The position numbers and the translations under genes are program-made. The notes under the pieces are model-generated. The model had not been told where the DNA came from. It was given only the letters and a program-made list of their open reading frames with translations, and searched no databases. 29,812 nucleotides of DNA from CAZDBA01 sp964503615 (GTDB lineage Bacteria; Planctomycetota; Planctomycetia; Pirellulales; Pirellulaceae): positions 1 through 29,812 of the forward strand of contig CAZDBA010000050.1 in the NCBI GenBank assembly GCA_964503615.1, written 5' to 3'. This document shows positions 15,903 through 23,516 of the stretch, in pieces. Every line of letters begins with the position of its first letter. The first letter of the stretch is position 1.

Positions 15903-18071
15903 TTACTTGATAAAGATAAATTCGTTGGAGTTGGCCAAGGTCCAGATCAAATCGCTTAACACGATGTGGTTACGTTTTGATTTGAAATCACGTTCCCAGA
16001 TCGCTAACTCGCCAGAAGTTGGCTTGCGATTAAGCATCGAAAGGAACACGGTCTCGACTGCTTCCTCGGCTCCGTCTGCGCTGGCCACGTTTTTCATCAA
16101 AACGGTTGATGGGTTATTTACGACTCGATCGAGAACTCCATTCATCAGCGATAAAGCCTGCGTAACCGCGGGCGCGGAAACCGAGTTTTGAATCGTCTCG
16201 CGATCGGACTGACCGAACTCTCTCAAAAAGTGGCCTTGATTGGCGGGCGAGCGAATTTCCGAGGCTCGATTCAGCCGGCTAGCCAACTTGGGATCACGTC
16301 TTAGCTGCTGCGCAAACTGGTTCTTTTTCTCCATTAGCGACAACATCTTTTCTTTTTTGCCCGCCCGTCGAGCTTCAGCGATCTCCTTGTCCAGTTTTTT
16401 CACTTTGTCTCGTACGTTTTGTACACCGGACTTTTTTCCGCCCTCCATCATCGACATTCGACGCTTTTTCCCTTTGCCTTGATTCGCCAAATAGCGTTCT
16501 GCGGTGGCAATAATCTCCGAGACTTTCGACTCACGAAGCTTTTCATATTGCTCGTAGATATCTCCCCCGTCGCTGCCGATCTGGTAACGAGGAGGTCTAT
16601 AGTCCAGCAACAAACGTTGGTCGACATCAGAAATGGTTAAGGTCAGTAACGAATCCCAGATTTGCTCAGCTGCCATGCGGCGAACGACGGGTCCGTTGAA
16701 ACAGAACTTTTCGGGTTCGAGAACGTCTTCATTCATTGCTCGGGACTGGTAAGTCCTTGAGTTGTAAACGGCACGAAGGAATTGTTTCATGTCGTAGTCC
16801 AAATCCTCGAACGTCTTCGTCAGGTATTCCATCAACTCGACATTGGATGCTCTGGTGTGTTTGGTCATGTCGTCAACGGGCTCGATCAATGCCATGCCCA
16901 TCGCCTGTTTCCACAAGCGGTTCGCCATCACTTTGGTGAAGCGTGGATTCTCGGGTTCGGTCAACCATTGAGCGTATGCCTCACGCGAATCGATCTCTTT
17001 GGCACCCAGCACAAGGTTCCTACGGTTCTTCTTGGGTTTTTTGCCTCTTTTGGGTTTGGGAATCTCCGGATTGACCAGCGACTTGCCTTCGAACATCGTT
17101 TTTGCCTTTACGATGTCATATTCTTCGCCATCATCTCCCATGTATTCTTCTGGCAAACGGGTCATTCCAGTCCCGGTTCCCTCTACGCCGTAAGTCATCG
17201 GCTCAACAATTTTGCGAACGGCACGACGAAGTTCGTAATCCATCTCTTTGTTGTTTCTTGCGATCCTTTTGAAATCGTCTGCATACTTGGAGTCGAACTC
17301 ATTTAGCTTGAACTGCAGGCCACCGGTAAAGGCGACCATTTCAAAGTACTGACGTTGCGTCCAATCATCGAAGGGGTGATCGTGACACTGAGCACATTCC
17401 AATCGCGTCCCAAGAAAGACTCGAATCGTGTTCGACATATTGTCTTCGGGCATTTGACGGTCACGCAGGTAGTAGCCCACTGCGCCGTTATCCCGTTCCA
17501 TCAATGGCCCGCCCGAATCGATCAACTCGCAGACAAACTGATCGTACGGTTTGTTGGACTCCAGCGAGTCTTTTACGAAGTCGATATAGGGCTGTAAGGG
17601 AATGTTGCGATGGTTTGACTTGATGCGCAGCAGGTCGGCCCAAAAGTTGAATTGGTGGCTGACATAGCCATAAGAATCCAACAGCTCGTCAATCAACAAA
17701 GCTCTCTTGTTTGGCTTGCGCGACGCCAGGAACTTTTTCGTTTCCTCAAGTGTTGGAATTCGACCAACTACATCGAGGTAAATGCGGCGGAGAAAAGTAG
17801 CATCGTCAACTTCCGGGTTTCGCTTCTGCGAATTCTCTTTCAGTTTTGCCTCAACCAATTGGTCGATCTGCTTTGAGATGGCAATGATTTTTTTGTACGG
17901 CAAAGCCTTTGCGGAAACTCGGTTGCCGGATCGTTCACTTGTTGGGCGTTCCGCTGAAACGGGCGTAACCGCAACTGCTTCAAAGTCGGTTTGGACCGAT
18001 CTCATGGAGTTGGTTGAGGCAAGCAAAATGGCCACGGCCACGATCGAACTTACAAAAACGACTTTGAACAT
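15903..18071 (-). CDS. DUF1549/DUF1553 family protein, exported
   Basis: A 722-residue protein with a signal or anchor segment at its start (MFKVVFVSSIVAVAILLAST). DUF1549 spans about 65-270 (FLRRIYLDVVGRIPTLEET) and contains one c-type haem motif, CAQCH at 226-230, followed by DHPFDDWTQ. DUF1553 spans about 362-700 (RFTKVMANRLWKQAMG). Between them and within DUF1553 lie unusually basic segments: KPKRGKKPKKNRRN at about 340-352, and a charged coiled-coil-like insert at about 505-605 (NVRDKVKKLDKEIAEARRAG and onward). The ATG at 18071 was chosen over a TTG at 18101, which would put ten residues in front of the signal segment. First gene of the pair with DUF1501. Confidence 0.88.
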   Translation of the reverse strand: MFKVVFVSSIVAVAILLASTNSMRSVQTDFEAVAVTPVSAERPTSERSGNRVSAKALPYKKIIAISKQIDQLVEAKLKENSQKRNPEVDDATFLRRIYLDVVGRIPTLEETKKFLASRKPNKRALLIDELLDSYGYVSHQFNFWADLLRIKSNHRNIPLQPYIDFVKDSLESNKPYDQFVCELIDSGGPLMERDNGAVGYYLRDRQMPEDNMSNTIRVFLGTRLECAQCHDHPFDDWTQRQYFEMVAFTGGLQFKLNEFDSKYADDFKRIARNNKEMDYELRRAVRKIVEPMTYGVEGTGTGMTRLPEEYMGDDGEEYDIVKAKTMFEGKSLVNPEIPKPKRGKKPKKNRRNLVLGAKEIDSREAYAQWLTEPENPRFTKVMANRLWKQAMGMALIEPVDDMTKHTRASNVELMEYLTKTFEDLDYDMKQFLRAVYNSRTYQSRAMNEDVLEPEKFCFNGPVVRRMAAEQIWDSLLTLTISDVDQRLLLDYRPPRYQIGSDGGDIYEQYEKLRESKVSEIIATAERYLANQGKGKKRRMSMMEGGKKSGVQNVRDKVKKLDKEIAEARRAGKKEKMLSLMEKKNQFAQQLRRDPKLASRLNRASEIRSPANQGHFLREFGQSDRETIQNSVSAPAVTQALSLMNGVLDRVVNNPSTVLMKNVASADGAEEAVETVFLSMLNRKPTSGELAIWERDFKSKRNHIVLSDLIWTLANSNEFIFIK

Positions 18072-18121
18072 ATACCTAACCGTGTTGATTAAGACTGACA
18101 AAATTTCGAGGCGGGAACGCT

Positions 18122-18244
18122 ATGAACATTGGCATGAATCCTCTTTGCATTGGCGTTGAACTCACCGCTGCCATTCTATTCATGTACCTTTGGATGCCGT
18201 TGGCACCCGAAATATTTGCTATCGAAACCATAAATTTCCAATGA
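18122..18244 (+). CDS. possible 40-residue hydrophobic protein
   Basis: ATG at 18122 opens a 40-codon frame with a hydrophobic centre (LCIGVELTAAILFMYLWMPL). GAGG at 18108-18111 and GGGA at 18113-18116 stand at usable Shine-Dalgarno distances, which is better than most genes here. It is divergent from the DUF1549/1553 gene. No family recognised; such short frames also occur by chance. Confidence 0.25.
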   Translation: MNIGMNPLCIGVELTAAILFMYLWMPLAPEIFAIETINFQ

Positions 18245-18297
18245 AATGGCTCGCCAGATCGAATTTGGGGAAAATCTTACGGTCTTAACGCCTTAAA

Positions 18298-18317
18298 CCA
18301 ATATCCACCAATATTGG
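18298..18317. promoter_or_regulatory. AT-rich palindrome, possible operator
   Basis: CCAATAT (18298-18304), six bases, ATATTGG (18311-18317); the right half is itself a perfect 10-bp palindrome CCAATATTGG (18308-18317). It is about 100 bp before the lysine-tailed protein gene. Protein-binding site or chance cannot be told apart from sequence alone. Confidence 0.25.
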
Positions 18318-18415
18318 CTTACCTCTGAAAGTTGGCAATGTGTTCGCTGCGCTCTGATGTCTCAAATCGTTCTTTGTTACGTGAACCTCACAAGTAGACT
18401 GCTGTCCCAGTTGTT

Positions 18416-18874
18416 ATGAACAACACCCAGTCACAATCTGAAAGCCTTGAATCAGCAGCGGTCAACTCGCAACTAAGCGTGTCAAAAAAGATCCACCCTG
18501 AGGATATCCGAGTTGGCGACGACGTCGCGATCTCTGAGGTTTTGTATCAATACCCGTCATACCCATGGCAGGGCGGCGTAACAACATTACAGCCGCAGGA
18601 ATCGGTTGACGTGACCTTCCTTTCACCACCTGACGCAACGCCGATGATCGTCCGCGCTGTTTGCCTGCCTTTTGTTTTGTGCCAAACGGAACCAAAGCAA
18701 CACCGCGTTTACGACGTACGACAAGTTCAACTTGTCCGCTTGTCAAAAGCGTTTGGCAAAGCGTTTCGAGATGCACGCAAGTCAGACATGACGAGCGAAT
18801 CGGTTTCGGAAAAGAAGAAGCGTAAGAAAAAGAAGTCGGGGAAAGGGAAAAAGAAAAAGCGAAAGATCAAGTAA
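18416..18874 (+). CDS. hypothetical protein with lysine-rich tail
   Basis: A 152-residue cytoplasmic protein. Residues about 25-110 look like a small beta-rich domain (IHPEDIRVGDDVAISEVLYQ, then MIVRAVCLPFVLCQ). The last 21 residues (132-152) are almost all Lys and Arg: 14 Lys and 2 Arg, with the rest Ser, Gly, Glu and Ile. Such tails often bind nucleic acid or acidic surfaces, but none is proven here. The tail is encoded by a purine-rich tract at about 18809-18871. It stands alone on the plus strand between two minus-strand groups. Family not recognised, though the composed globular part suggests a real gene. Confidence 0.65.
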   Translation: MNNTQSQSESLESAAVNSQLSVSKKIHPEDIRVGDDVAISEVLYQYPSYPWQGGVTTLQPQESVDVTFLSPPDATPMIVRAVCLPFVLCQTEPKQHRVYDVRQVQLVRLSKAFGKAFRDARKSDMTSESVSEKKKRKKKKSGKGKKKKRKIK

Positions 18875-18953
18875 GATCGGGAAGATCCCAATTGGTTTTG
18901 GCAACGAATCGGAGTTTTGGTCAAACCGGTTTCTTCATCACCTACGAGCCCAA

Positions 18954-20003
18954 CTACGTAGCCGGTGTCGCCAGACTTCGGGGGCGAACACGCGAGGCCT
19001 GAACTCTGGCGAGCCCAGCTACGCGGATGGTGTCGGCCGGCTGCCAGTTTACGGTGTCTTCTTCCTCGGGTGGCAAATCGGTTGGCGGGCCGGTTGCTTC
19101 TGCGCCGGGTAACGTTGCTACGACCGCGATTTTTTCACGCTTTGATCTTTGAACTCCACCTGGTTGTTCGATAGTGACCGCAAATTGAACGGCTTTGTTT
19201 ACACGGTGCATTGCCGAGAACATTATGGTCGTTTTGGTGTTGGCGATATCAAAGACGCCGCCATCAACTGGGACTTCCTGATTCACATCTCCGTCAAATA
19301 TCCACAGCTGGTACTGTTGTTTACTCGGATCGTTGATTGGCAAATTTTCGAAGGTCATATAACCGGCTTGCTGTCCCTGACTCCATACAATCTGGCCTAC
19401 TGTCTGTGGGTTGTGCACGCCCAACCATTGAGCCGTTTGCACGTCGGTCGCCGCATCGACTCGTTTGATTCCTCCGATCGAATCTACAGATTTGGTTTCG
19501 GACTGTGTGTTCCAGGCCCAAAAACCGAAAACCAAGCACGCCGCAGCAGTTGCCCAAGCGACAACTTCGCGAAGACCCAACCTTGCAGATGAAGTCGTTG
19601 ACGATCGGTTCAATTCCGATTGAGAGGCAGTCTGGGCAGAATCAGGCCGAGTAATCGTGCCATACTCAACCGTGCCATACTCAGCGGGCAACGGTTCCGA
19701 GCTTATGGGTTCCGATTCCGATTCGGCACCGTGAAAATACCGTCCGGCTTGGATCAAAAGTTTGTCCCTGACAGCGTCGGGAATCTCGACATCTTCGAAT
19801 TCTGCAGAGGCAAGTTCGAATGCAACGACGGCGGCTTCGATTTTTTTCGCTTCGTCATCCATCCCCGACTCTTTCAATAGTCGTTGAAGTTCCTGCTCTT
19901 GTTCTGGATCGAGCCCTTCGGTTGCCTGACTAATCATCAGATCAAGCAAATGCTCGTCCATGCAGGGCTCATTGTCCCCAGAGTCGTTGGCTGATTCATT
20001 CAC
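18954..20003 (-). CDS. RskA-like anti-sigma factor
   Basis: A 349-residue protein. The N-terminal cytoplasmic part (1-145, LLDLMISQATEGLDPEQEQE) is the likely sigma-binding domain and lacks a clear zinc motif. One membrane helix lies at about 146-164 (EVVAWATAAACLVFGFWAW). The outer part (about 180-300) matches the RskA C-terminal domain: QQYQLWIFDGDVNQEVPVDG, then GVFDI and AVQFAVTIEQPGGV. It starts with GTG, which overlaps the TGA stop of the sigma gene as GTGA, so the two are translationally coupled. A 15-bp tandem duplication (19656-19683) gives EYGTVEYGT near residue 110. The last 19 or so residues are encoded by a palindromic repeat. Confidence 0.85.
   Translation of the reverse strand: MNESANDSGDNEPCMDEHLLDLMISQATEGLDPEQEQELQRLLKESGMDDEAKKIEAAVVAFELASAEFEDVEIPDAVRDKLLIQAGRYFHGAESESEPISSEPLPAEYGTVEYGTITRPDSAQTASQSELNRSSTTSSARLGLREVVAWATAAACLVFGFWAWNTQSETKSVDSIGGIKRVDAATDVQTAQWLGVHNPQTVGQIVWSQGQQAGYMTFENLPINDPSKQQYQLWIFDGDVNQEVPVDGGVFDIANTKTTIMFSAMHRVNKAVQFAVTIEQPGGVQRSKREKIAVVATLPGAEATGPPTDLPPEEEDTVNWQPADTIRVAGLARVQASRVRPRSLATPAT
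18957..19023. repeat. palindromic repeat inside the 3' end of the anti-sigma gene
   Basis: The arms 18957-18982 and 18998-19023 pair at 21 of 26 positions; the centre includes TCGCCAGA with TCTGGCGA. The stop codon of the anti-sigma gene is at 18954-18956, so the element supplies the last residues (LARVQASRVRPRSLATPAT). As a long inverted repeat it may also form an RNA hairpin at the end of the sigma/anti-sigma transcript. Confidence 0.6.
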
Positions 20004-20563
20004 GATGTTGGCCCTCCGCTTAGTTGACCTGTGGGACCATAAAGGGTCTTACGCAATCGAATCAAGCCACGACGAATATGCGTTTTTACTGTTCCTAACG
20101 AAAGCCCAGTAGCTTCCGCAATTTTTGCATGCGACATCCCGTTGTAAACAGAAAGCTTAATCACAGTTTGCTGATCTGATGGCAACTGCTGTAGCAGCTC
20201 TCGGGCTTTTCTTGCTTCATCATTGGTTTCGACAATCTCATTCGCGGTACGAAAGGTCGAACTGATTTCGTCTATCGATATTTCACCCGACGGATTCCAT
20301 TTTTTCTTGCGGTTGAGGTCGATCAACTTTCGCCTGGCGATCGTTGCGATAAAAGTAACTTCTTTGCCAAGTTTGGGATCAAACTTCGCAGCGGCTTTCC
20401 AAATTCTCAAGAAGATCTCTTGCATCGCATCCTCGGCCGCTTCTTGATCGGGCGAAAAGCGTCGAGCGAGGCTCCAAACCAAACCTCCATAACGCGTCAA
20501 GCATTCAGTAACTGCCGATTGCTCGCCCGCTGCAACACGGGGCAATACAGGAGCCTGAGACAT
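20000..20563 (-). CDS. ECF-type RNA polymerase sigma factor
   Basis: A 187-residue sigma-70 family protein of the ECF group. Sigma region 2 spans about 21-88, with the DAMQEIFLRIWKAAAKFDP motif that binds core polymerase, and the -10 recognition segment FIATIARRKLIDLNRKKKW. Region 4 spans about 123-175 and has a helix-turn-helix (MSHAKIAEATGLSLGTVKTH, then IRRGLIRLRK) for the -35 element. Region 3 is absent, as in all ECF factors. The frame is open to 20668; ATG codons at 20584 and 20563 are both possible, and AGAG 6-9 bases before the latter favours it slightly. Its activity is expected to be held by the overlapping anti-sigma gene downstream. Confidence 0.88.
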   Translation of the reverse strand: MSQAPVLPRVAAGEQSAVTECLTRYGGLVWSLARRFSPDQEAAEDAMQEIFLRIWKAAAKFDPKLGKEVTFIATIARRKLIDLNRKKKWNPSGEISIDEISSTFRTANEIVETNDEARKARELLQQLPSDQQTVIKLSVYNGMSHAKIAEATGLSLGTVKTHIRRGLIRLRKTLYGPTGQLSGGPTS

Positions 20564-20701
20564 ACGGAGCTCTGATTCGGACATTGAGACTGTAATAGCA
20601 ATAAGACCTGTTCGCCAAAAGCGGGCCAGTATCGGATTCAAGCCAGTATGCCCGTAGCATTGAATCAAGCTTGAACTCCGATCTGAATCCAGTGCCAGAT
20701 T

Positions 20702-21283
20702 TTACTCGTCCGCGGGTGGTAAAAGAACCGTGTCGATCACATGAATTACTCCATTGCTACAACCTACGTCGGCTTTTGCCACGGTCGCACCGTTAATCAT
20801 TACTGTCTCTCCTTCGACAGTGACCGTTAGATTTTTACCAAGGAGTGTTTCGGCGGTTTCTACTTGGACTACGTCGGCAGCCATTACCTTGCCGCTGACA
20901 ACGTGGTACTTCAAAATCCCAACCAATTTCTCCCGGTTCTCCGGCAGCAACAAATCCTCAACGGTTCCTTCTGGTAGCTTTGCAAACGCTTCGTCCGTTG
21001 GTGCAAAGACGGTAAACGGGCCTTCGCCTTTGAGGGCTTCAACCAACTCAGCCGCCTTTACCGCTGCGACGAGTGTTTTGAATGCTCCTGCTCCGACAGC
21101 GGTGTCAACGATGTCTTCTACCTCAGTTTCCTGCTCGGCTTCCTGCACAACCTCTTGTACCGTTTCCAATGCGACTTGCTGAGTTGCCTTTTCGCATTTG
21201 GACGATTTGCAATCTTGAGCTTGTACCACTGACGCGGTTGCGATAACTGCAACGATAACTGACAGGCTTAGTAAATTCTTCAT
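20702..21283 (-). CDS. exported fasciclin (FAS1) domain protein
   Basis: A 193-residue protein with a Sec signal peptide (MKNLLSLSVIVAVIATASVV, then QAQ). After a short spacer with Cys25 and Cys30 comes one FAS1 domain: the H1 motif FTVFAPTDEAF at 90-100, YH at 126-127, and the H2 motif NGVIHVIDTVLLP at 177-189. FAS1 domains are adhesion modules found in cell-surface proteins. The frame is open to 21352, but the ATG at 21283 has a strong Shine-Dalgarno site (GGGGA at 21291-21295) and begins the signal peptide. It is directly upstream of the sigma/anti-sigma pair on the same strand and may be their target or operon partner. Confidence 0.9.
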   Translation of the reverse strand: MKNLLSLSVIVAVIATASVVQAQDCKSSKCEKATQQVALETVQEVVQEAEQETEVEDIVDTAVGAGAFKTLVAAVKAAELVEALKGEGPFTVFAPTDEAFAKLPEGTVEDLLLPENREKLVGILKYHVVSGKVMAADVVQVETAETLLGKNLTVTVEGETVMINGATVAKADVGCSNGVIHVIDTVLLPPADE

Positions 21284-21290
21284 TTTTTGC

Positions 21291-21295
21291 TCCCC
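21291..21295 (-). promoter_or_regulatory. ribosome binding site fixing the fasciclin start
   Basis: The minus strand reads GGGGAGCAAAAA before ATG at 21283, leaving 7 bases between GGGGA and the start codon. This rules in favour of the internal ATG rather than the longer open frame to 21352. Confidence 0.6.
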
Positions 21296-21770
21296 AACAA
21301 TACGAATGAATTGTGTAAAAGTGAAAGTCCACTTCAAACACGGTAAATTCAAGGATCGCTACGAACAACGGGCCAAGGCGACCAGTCACTCCGTCCCTTA
21401 AGGTTGACGGCGAATCCTACCGATAAGTACGTAAACCGAGTTGCATTGGATTCATAAACCGAAACTTTTCTAAAAACACCAAAACGATAAAAATATGTCG
21501 GGGCAGTCCGTACCGATTGCTGACCGTTGTCAAAAGCCAAATCCTGACTCAGTATTACGTTGCGCGTTCGATTCAGCTCATTCTTTCGGTTCTGGCAGGG
21601 CGAATTTCGTTTTCGCACTTTCGGCAATTAGAGTAAACTAGGAGCTTCCAACCGGCGTTAACTTTGCCGTATGAAAACCCACCTACTTCCACTTTATTTC
21701 CATTTGACTTTCTTTCCTCTTTCCGTGTCCTTGAGTTGATGTGAAAAAGAGATTTGCAGTGAGTTTGCCC
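21296..21770. other. divergent intergenic region
   Basis: This holds the upstream regions of the fasciclin gene (minus) and the lipoprotein-sorting-like gene (plus). Only scrambled short frames occur. I saw no repeat, hairpin or clear promoter that could be claimed with confidence. Confidence 0.45.
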
Positions 21771-22589
21771 ATGTCACGAAAAAACTATCCACCGAAAGCG
21801 GCCCGACGAGTGGCCAATCCCGTTTTTCTGTTTTGTCTTTCGATCGCTTTCCCGTTGATCTCGCCTATTGCTTCTGTTGGGCAGGATGAGAAACCAACCG
21901 CAGAGCAGATACTTGATTTTCACATAAAAGCGATTGGTGGTCAGGAACGACTGGAATCAATTTCTTCGATTTCGTCTATTTCTACGATCGAAAAGGTTGG
22001 TCTTCCCGGCCAGCCGACCATCACCCCCAGGGTCACACACAAACAACTAAACGGTATGTACCTTCTTTCGATCGAAGTCCCGGAAAAAGGAACGATACTA
22101 CAAGGTAGTAATGGCGAACATTACTGGAAAATTGACCCGACCGAAGGACCGAGCCTGCTGGAGGGCGACCAGCTCGAAGAGGTCAAACGAAAAACAACTC
22201 GCATTTTCAACGAGCTGACTTGGAAAGAGGGAGGGGGAGGCGAAGTGACCTACGGCGGCACTGAGGAAGTCGCCGGAAAGACCTGTTATAAACTCCTCTT
22301 TGAGAAAGAGAATACACACCCTATAACTCGCTTCATCGAGAAAGAAACGGGCCGACTTCTGAAAGTTGAAACGTCTCGAAATACCAAAATCGGCGTTGTT
22401 GGTGTTGAGATTTCTAAATCTGATTTCCGAACGGTCAACGGAATCAATGCAGCTCACGTGGTTAAGACAGCCACGCCAGAGGGGATTTCAACAACCACCT
22501 TTGAAGCATTGGAATTTGGTATAGAGTTTCCGGCAGGCACTTTTGACCTACCGGAAGAAATTCAAAAACTAATTGACGAACAAAAGTAA
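21771..22589 (+). CDS. exported protein, outer membrane lipoprotein-sorting-like
   Basis: A 272-residue protein with a basic start and a signal peptide (RRVANPVFLFCLSIAFPLIS). The mature part opens with AEQILDFHIKAIGGQERLES, a motif common at the start of LolA/LolB-like 'outer membrane lipoprotein-sorting' proteins in planctomycetes. Beta-strand repeats follow, for example GMYLLSIEVPEKGTILQGSN and VAGKTCYKLLFEKENTHPIT. An odd short tandem SISSISSIST sits near residue 60. The fold predicts binding of a hydrophobic ligand in the periplasm. A GTG at 21741 would extend the start by ten residues without better signals; the ATG at 21771 is preferred. Convergent with the short nfeD gene, 23 bp apart. 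Confidence 0.7.
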   Translation: MSRKNYPPKAARRVANPVFLFCLSIAFPLISPIASVGQDEKPTAEQILDFHIKAIGGQERLESISSISSISTIEKVGLPGQPTITPRVTHKQLNGMYLLSIEVPEKGTILQGSNGEHYWKIDPTEGPSLLEGDQLEEVKRKTTRIFNELTWKEGGGGEVTYGGTEEVAGKTCYKLLFEKENTHPITRFIEKETGRLLKVETSRNTKIGVVGVEISKSDFRTVNGINAAHVVKTATPEGISTTTFEALEFGIEFPAGTFDLPEEIQKLIDEQK

Positions 22590-22612
22590 ACCTCGTCTTT
22601 GGATAGGCTGCC

Positions 22613-23188
22613 TCACTCCAAAGGTTCAATCGGATCGATTCCCAAATCTTCGAACGGTTGCGATAGAACATCGTCGCTGGAAAAATCTTGTGTGCCGGTA
22701 TCGGCGTCGATCGGTTGCACCAGGATTCGATTCATCTTAATCGCAACAACCTTGATTGCTTGTCCTGCTTCGATTGCAAATCCGTCACTAACGGCATCGT
22801 AGGTCCTGTCACCAATCTTGATCATGCCGCTGGGAAGCATCTTTGTTTTTGCAATTCCTTTTTGATCAACTAGTTTTTCGTGTTCGTACTCTTCTCCAAC
22901 TGGCATCACCTCGTCTTGGCTCATAGTACCGATCAATATTCGCCGACCCAGCGGTGTGCTGGGCCAGACTTTGACCATCATCACAAACAAAACGGGCAAG
23001 CAGCAGGCAACCACCGCGAGCAAGGTCGTCCCCAGCCAAAGACTATGCAAATATCCAGCGGCGATTCCTGACACAAACAATATGGCCGCGACCAAGCCAA
23101 GTATCCCTGCGGAGGGTACGAACAACTCCAGCAACACGACGCCAAACCCCAGCGCGACCAATATCATTGACCAATAAAAGGGTTCCAT
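22613..23188 (-). CDS. short NfeD-like membrane protein
   Basis: A 191-residue protein. The N-terminal half has about four membrane helices (WSMILVALGFGVVLLELFVP, GILGLVAAILFVSGIAAGYL, TTLLAVVACCLPVLFVMMVK). The C-terminal half is an NfeD OB-fold: KLVDQKGIAKTKMLPSGMIK, then IGDRTYDAVSDGFAIEAGQA and IKVVAIKMNRILVQP. NfeD proteins work in membrane quality control, often together with flotillin-type proteins or a long NfeD with a protease part. Such a long NfeD is encoded 3.5 kb away on the same strand, with the kinase-TIR gene between them. Confidence 0.87.
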   Translation of the reverse strand: MEPFYWSMILVALGFGVVLLELFVPSAGILGLVAAILFVSGIAAGYLHSLWLGTTLLAVVACCLPVLFVMMVKVWPSTPLGRRILIGTMSQDEVMPVGEEYEHEKLVDQKGIAKTKMLPSGMIKIGDRTYDAVSDGFAIEAGQAIKVVAIKMNRILVQPIDADTGTQDFSSDDVLSQPFEDLGIDPIEPLE

Positions 23189-23225
23189 AGATTCGCTTTC
23201 TGGAAAACCGGGTACAAAACTAGCC

Positions 23226-23254
23226 TGTCGCAGGAGCCTTTGCAGCCTACGACA
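23226..23254. repeat. inverted repeat upstream of the kinase-TIR gene
   Basis: TGTCGCAGG (23226-23234) and CCTACGACA (23246-23254) pair at 8 of 9 positions around an 11-base loop. It lies between the start of the short nfeD gene and the start of the kinase-TIR-ATPase gene. Confidence 0.5.
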
Positions 23255-23516
23255 CTGTTAACAACTATAGAACGCAGCTAAGTCGAAACAAATGCCGAGA
23301 GAACAGAAACCGGCAATAATCGTTGCCCAATCACGCTCATTCAACACCGATTCGTTGTCGAAGGCCTGACTTTCTGGTGGCGATTTCATGTGCACGGCAT
23401 GCGCCTTGTGGCTCACCAAATGTGGAAACGATTTTCTGGCCCGTATTCTACACTTCCCTCATTGGCTTGATTCAAGGACAATAGGTAGAGACGTTCACTT
23501 TTCTACCACCCGTTTC
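23255..23516. other. upstream region of the kinase-TIR-ATPase gene
   Basis: The plus frame is open from 23388 to the gene, but the 43 residues it would add are rich in Cys, Trp and His and unlike a kinase N-terminus, so this is taken as a leader and promoter region. No clear -35/-10 pair or ribosome site was found. Confidence 0.4.

Noticed and set aside
18871..18900. GGGA-AGA-TCCC near the end of the lysine-tailed gene as a terminator
   Set aside because: The stem is only 4 bp and the following sequence has no T-run long enough to support termination.
21349..21627. 92-residue minus-strand frame upstream of the fasciclin gene
   Set aside because: Its translation is Arg/Asn-rich without a signal, motif or ribosome site; the region is better read as the upstream flank.
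23388..23516. 43-residue N-terminal extension of the kinase-TIR protein
   Set aside because: The added residues are rich in Cys, Trp, His and Phe with no domain character and no ribosome site; the ATG at 23517 gives a normal short lead to the kinase.
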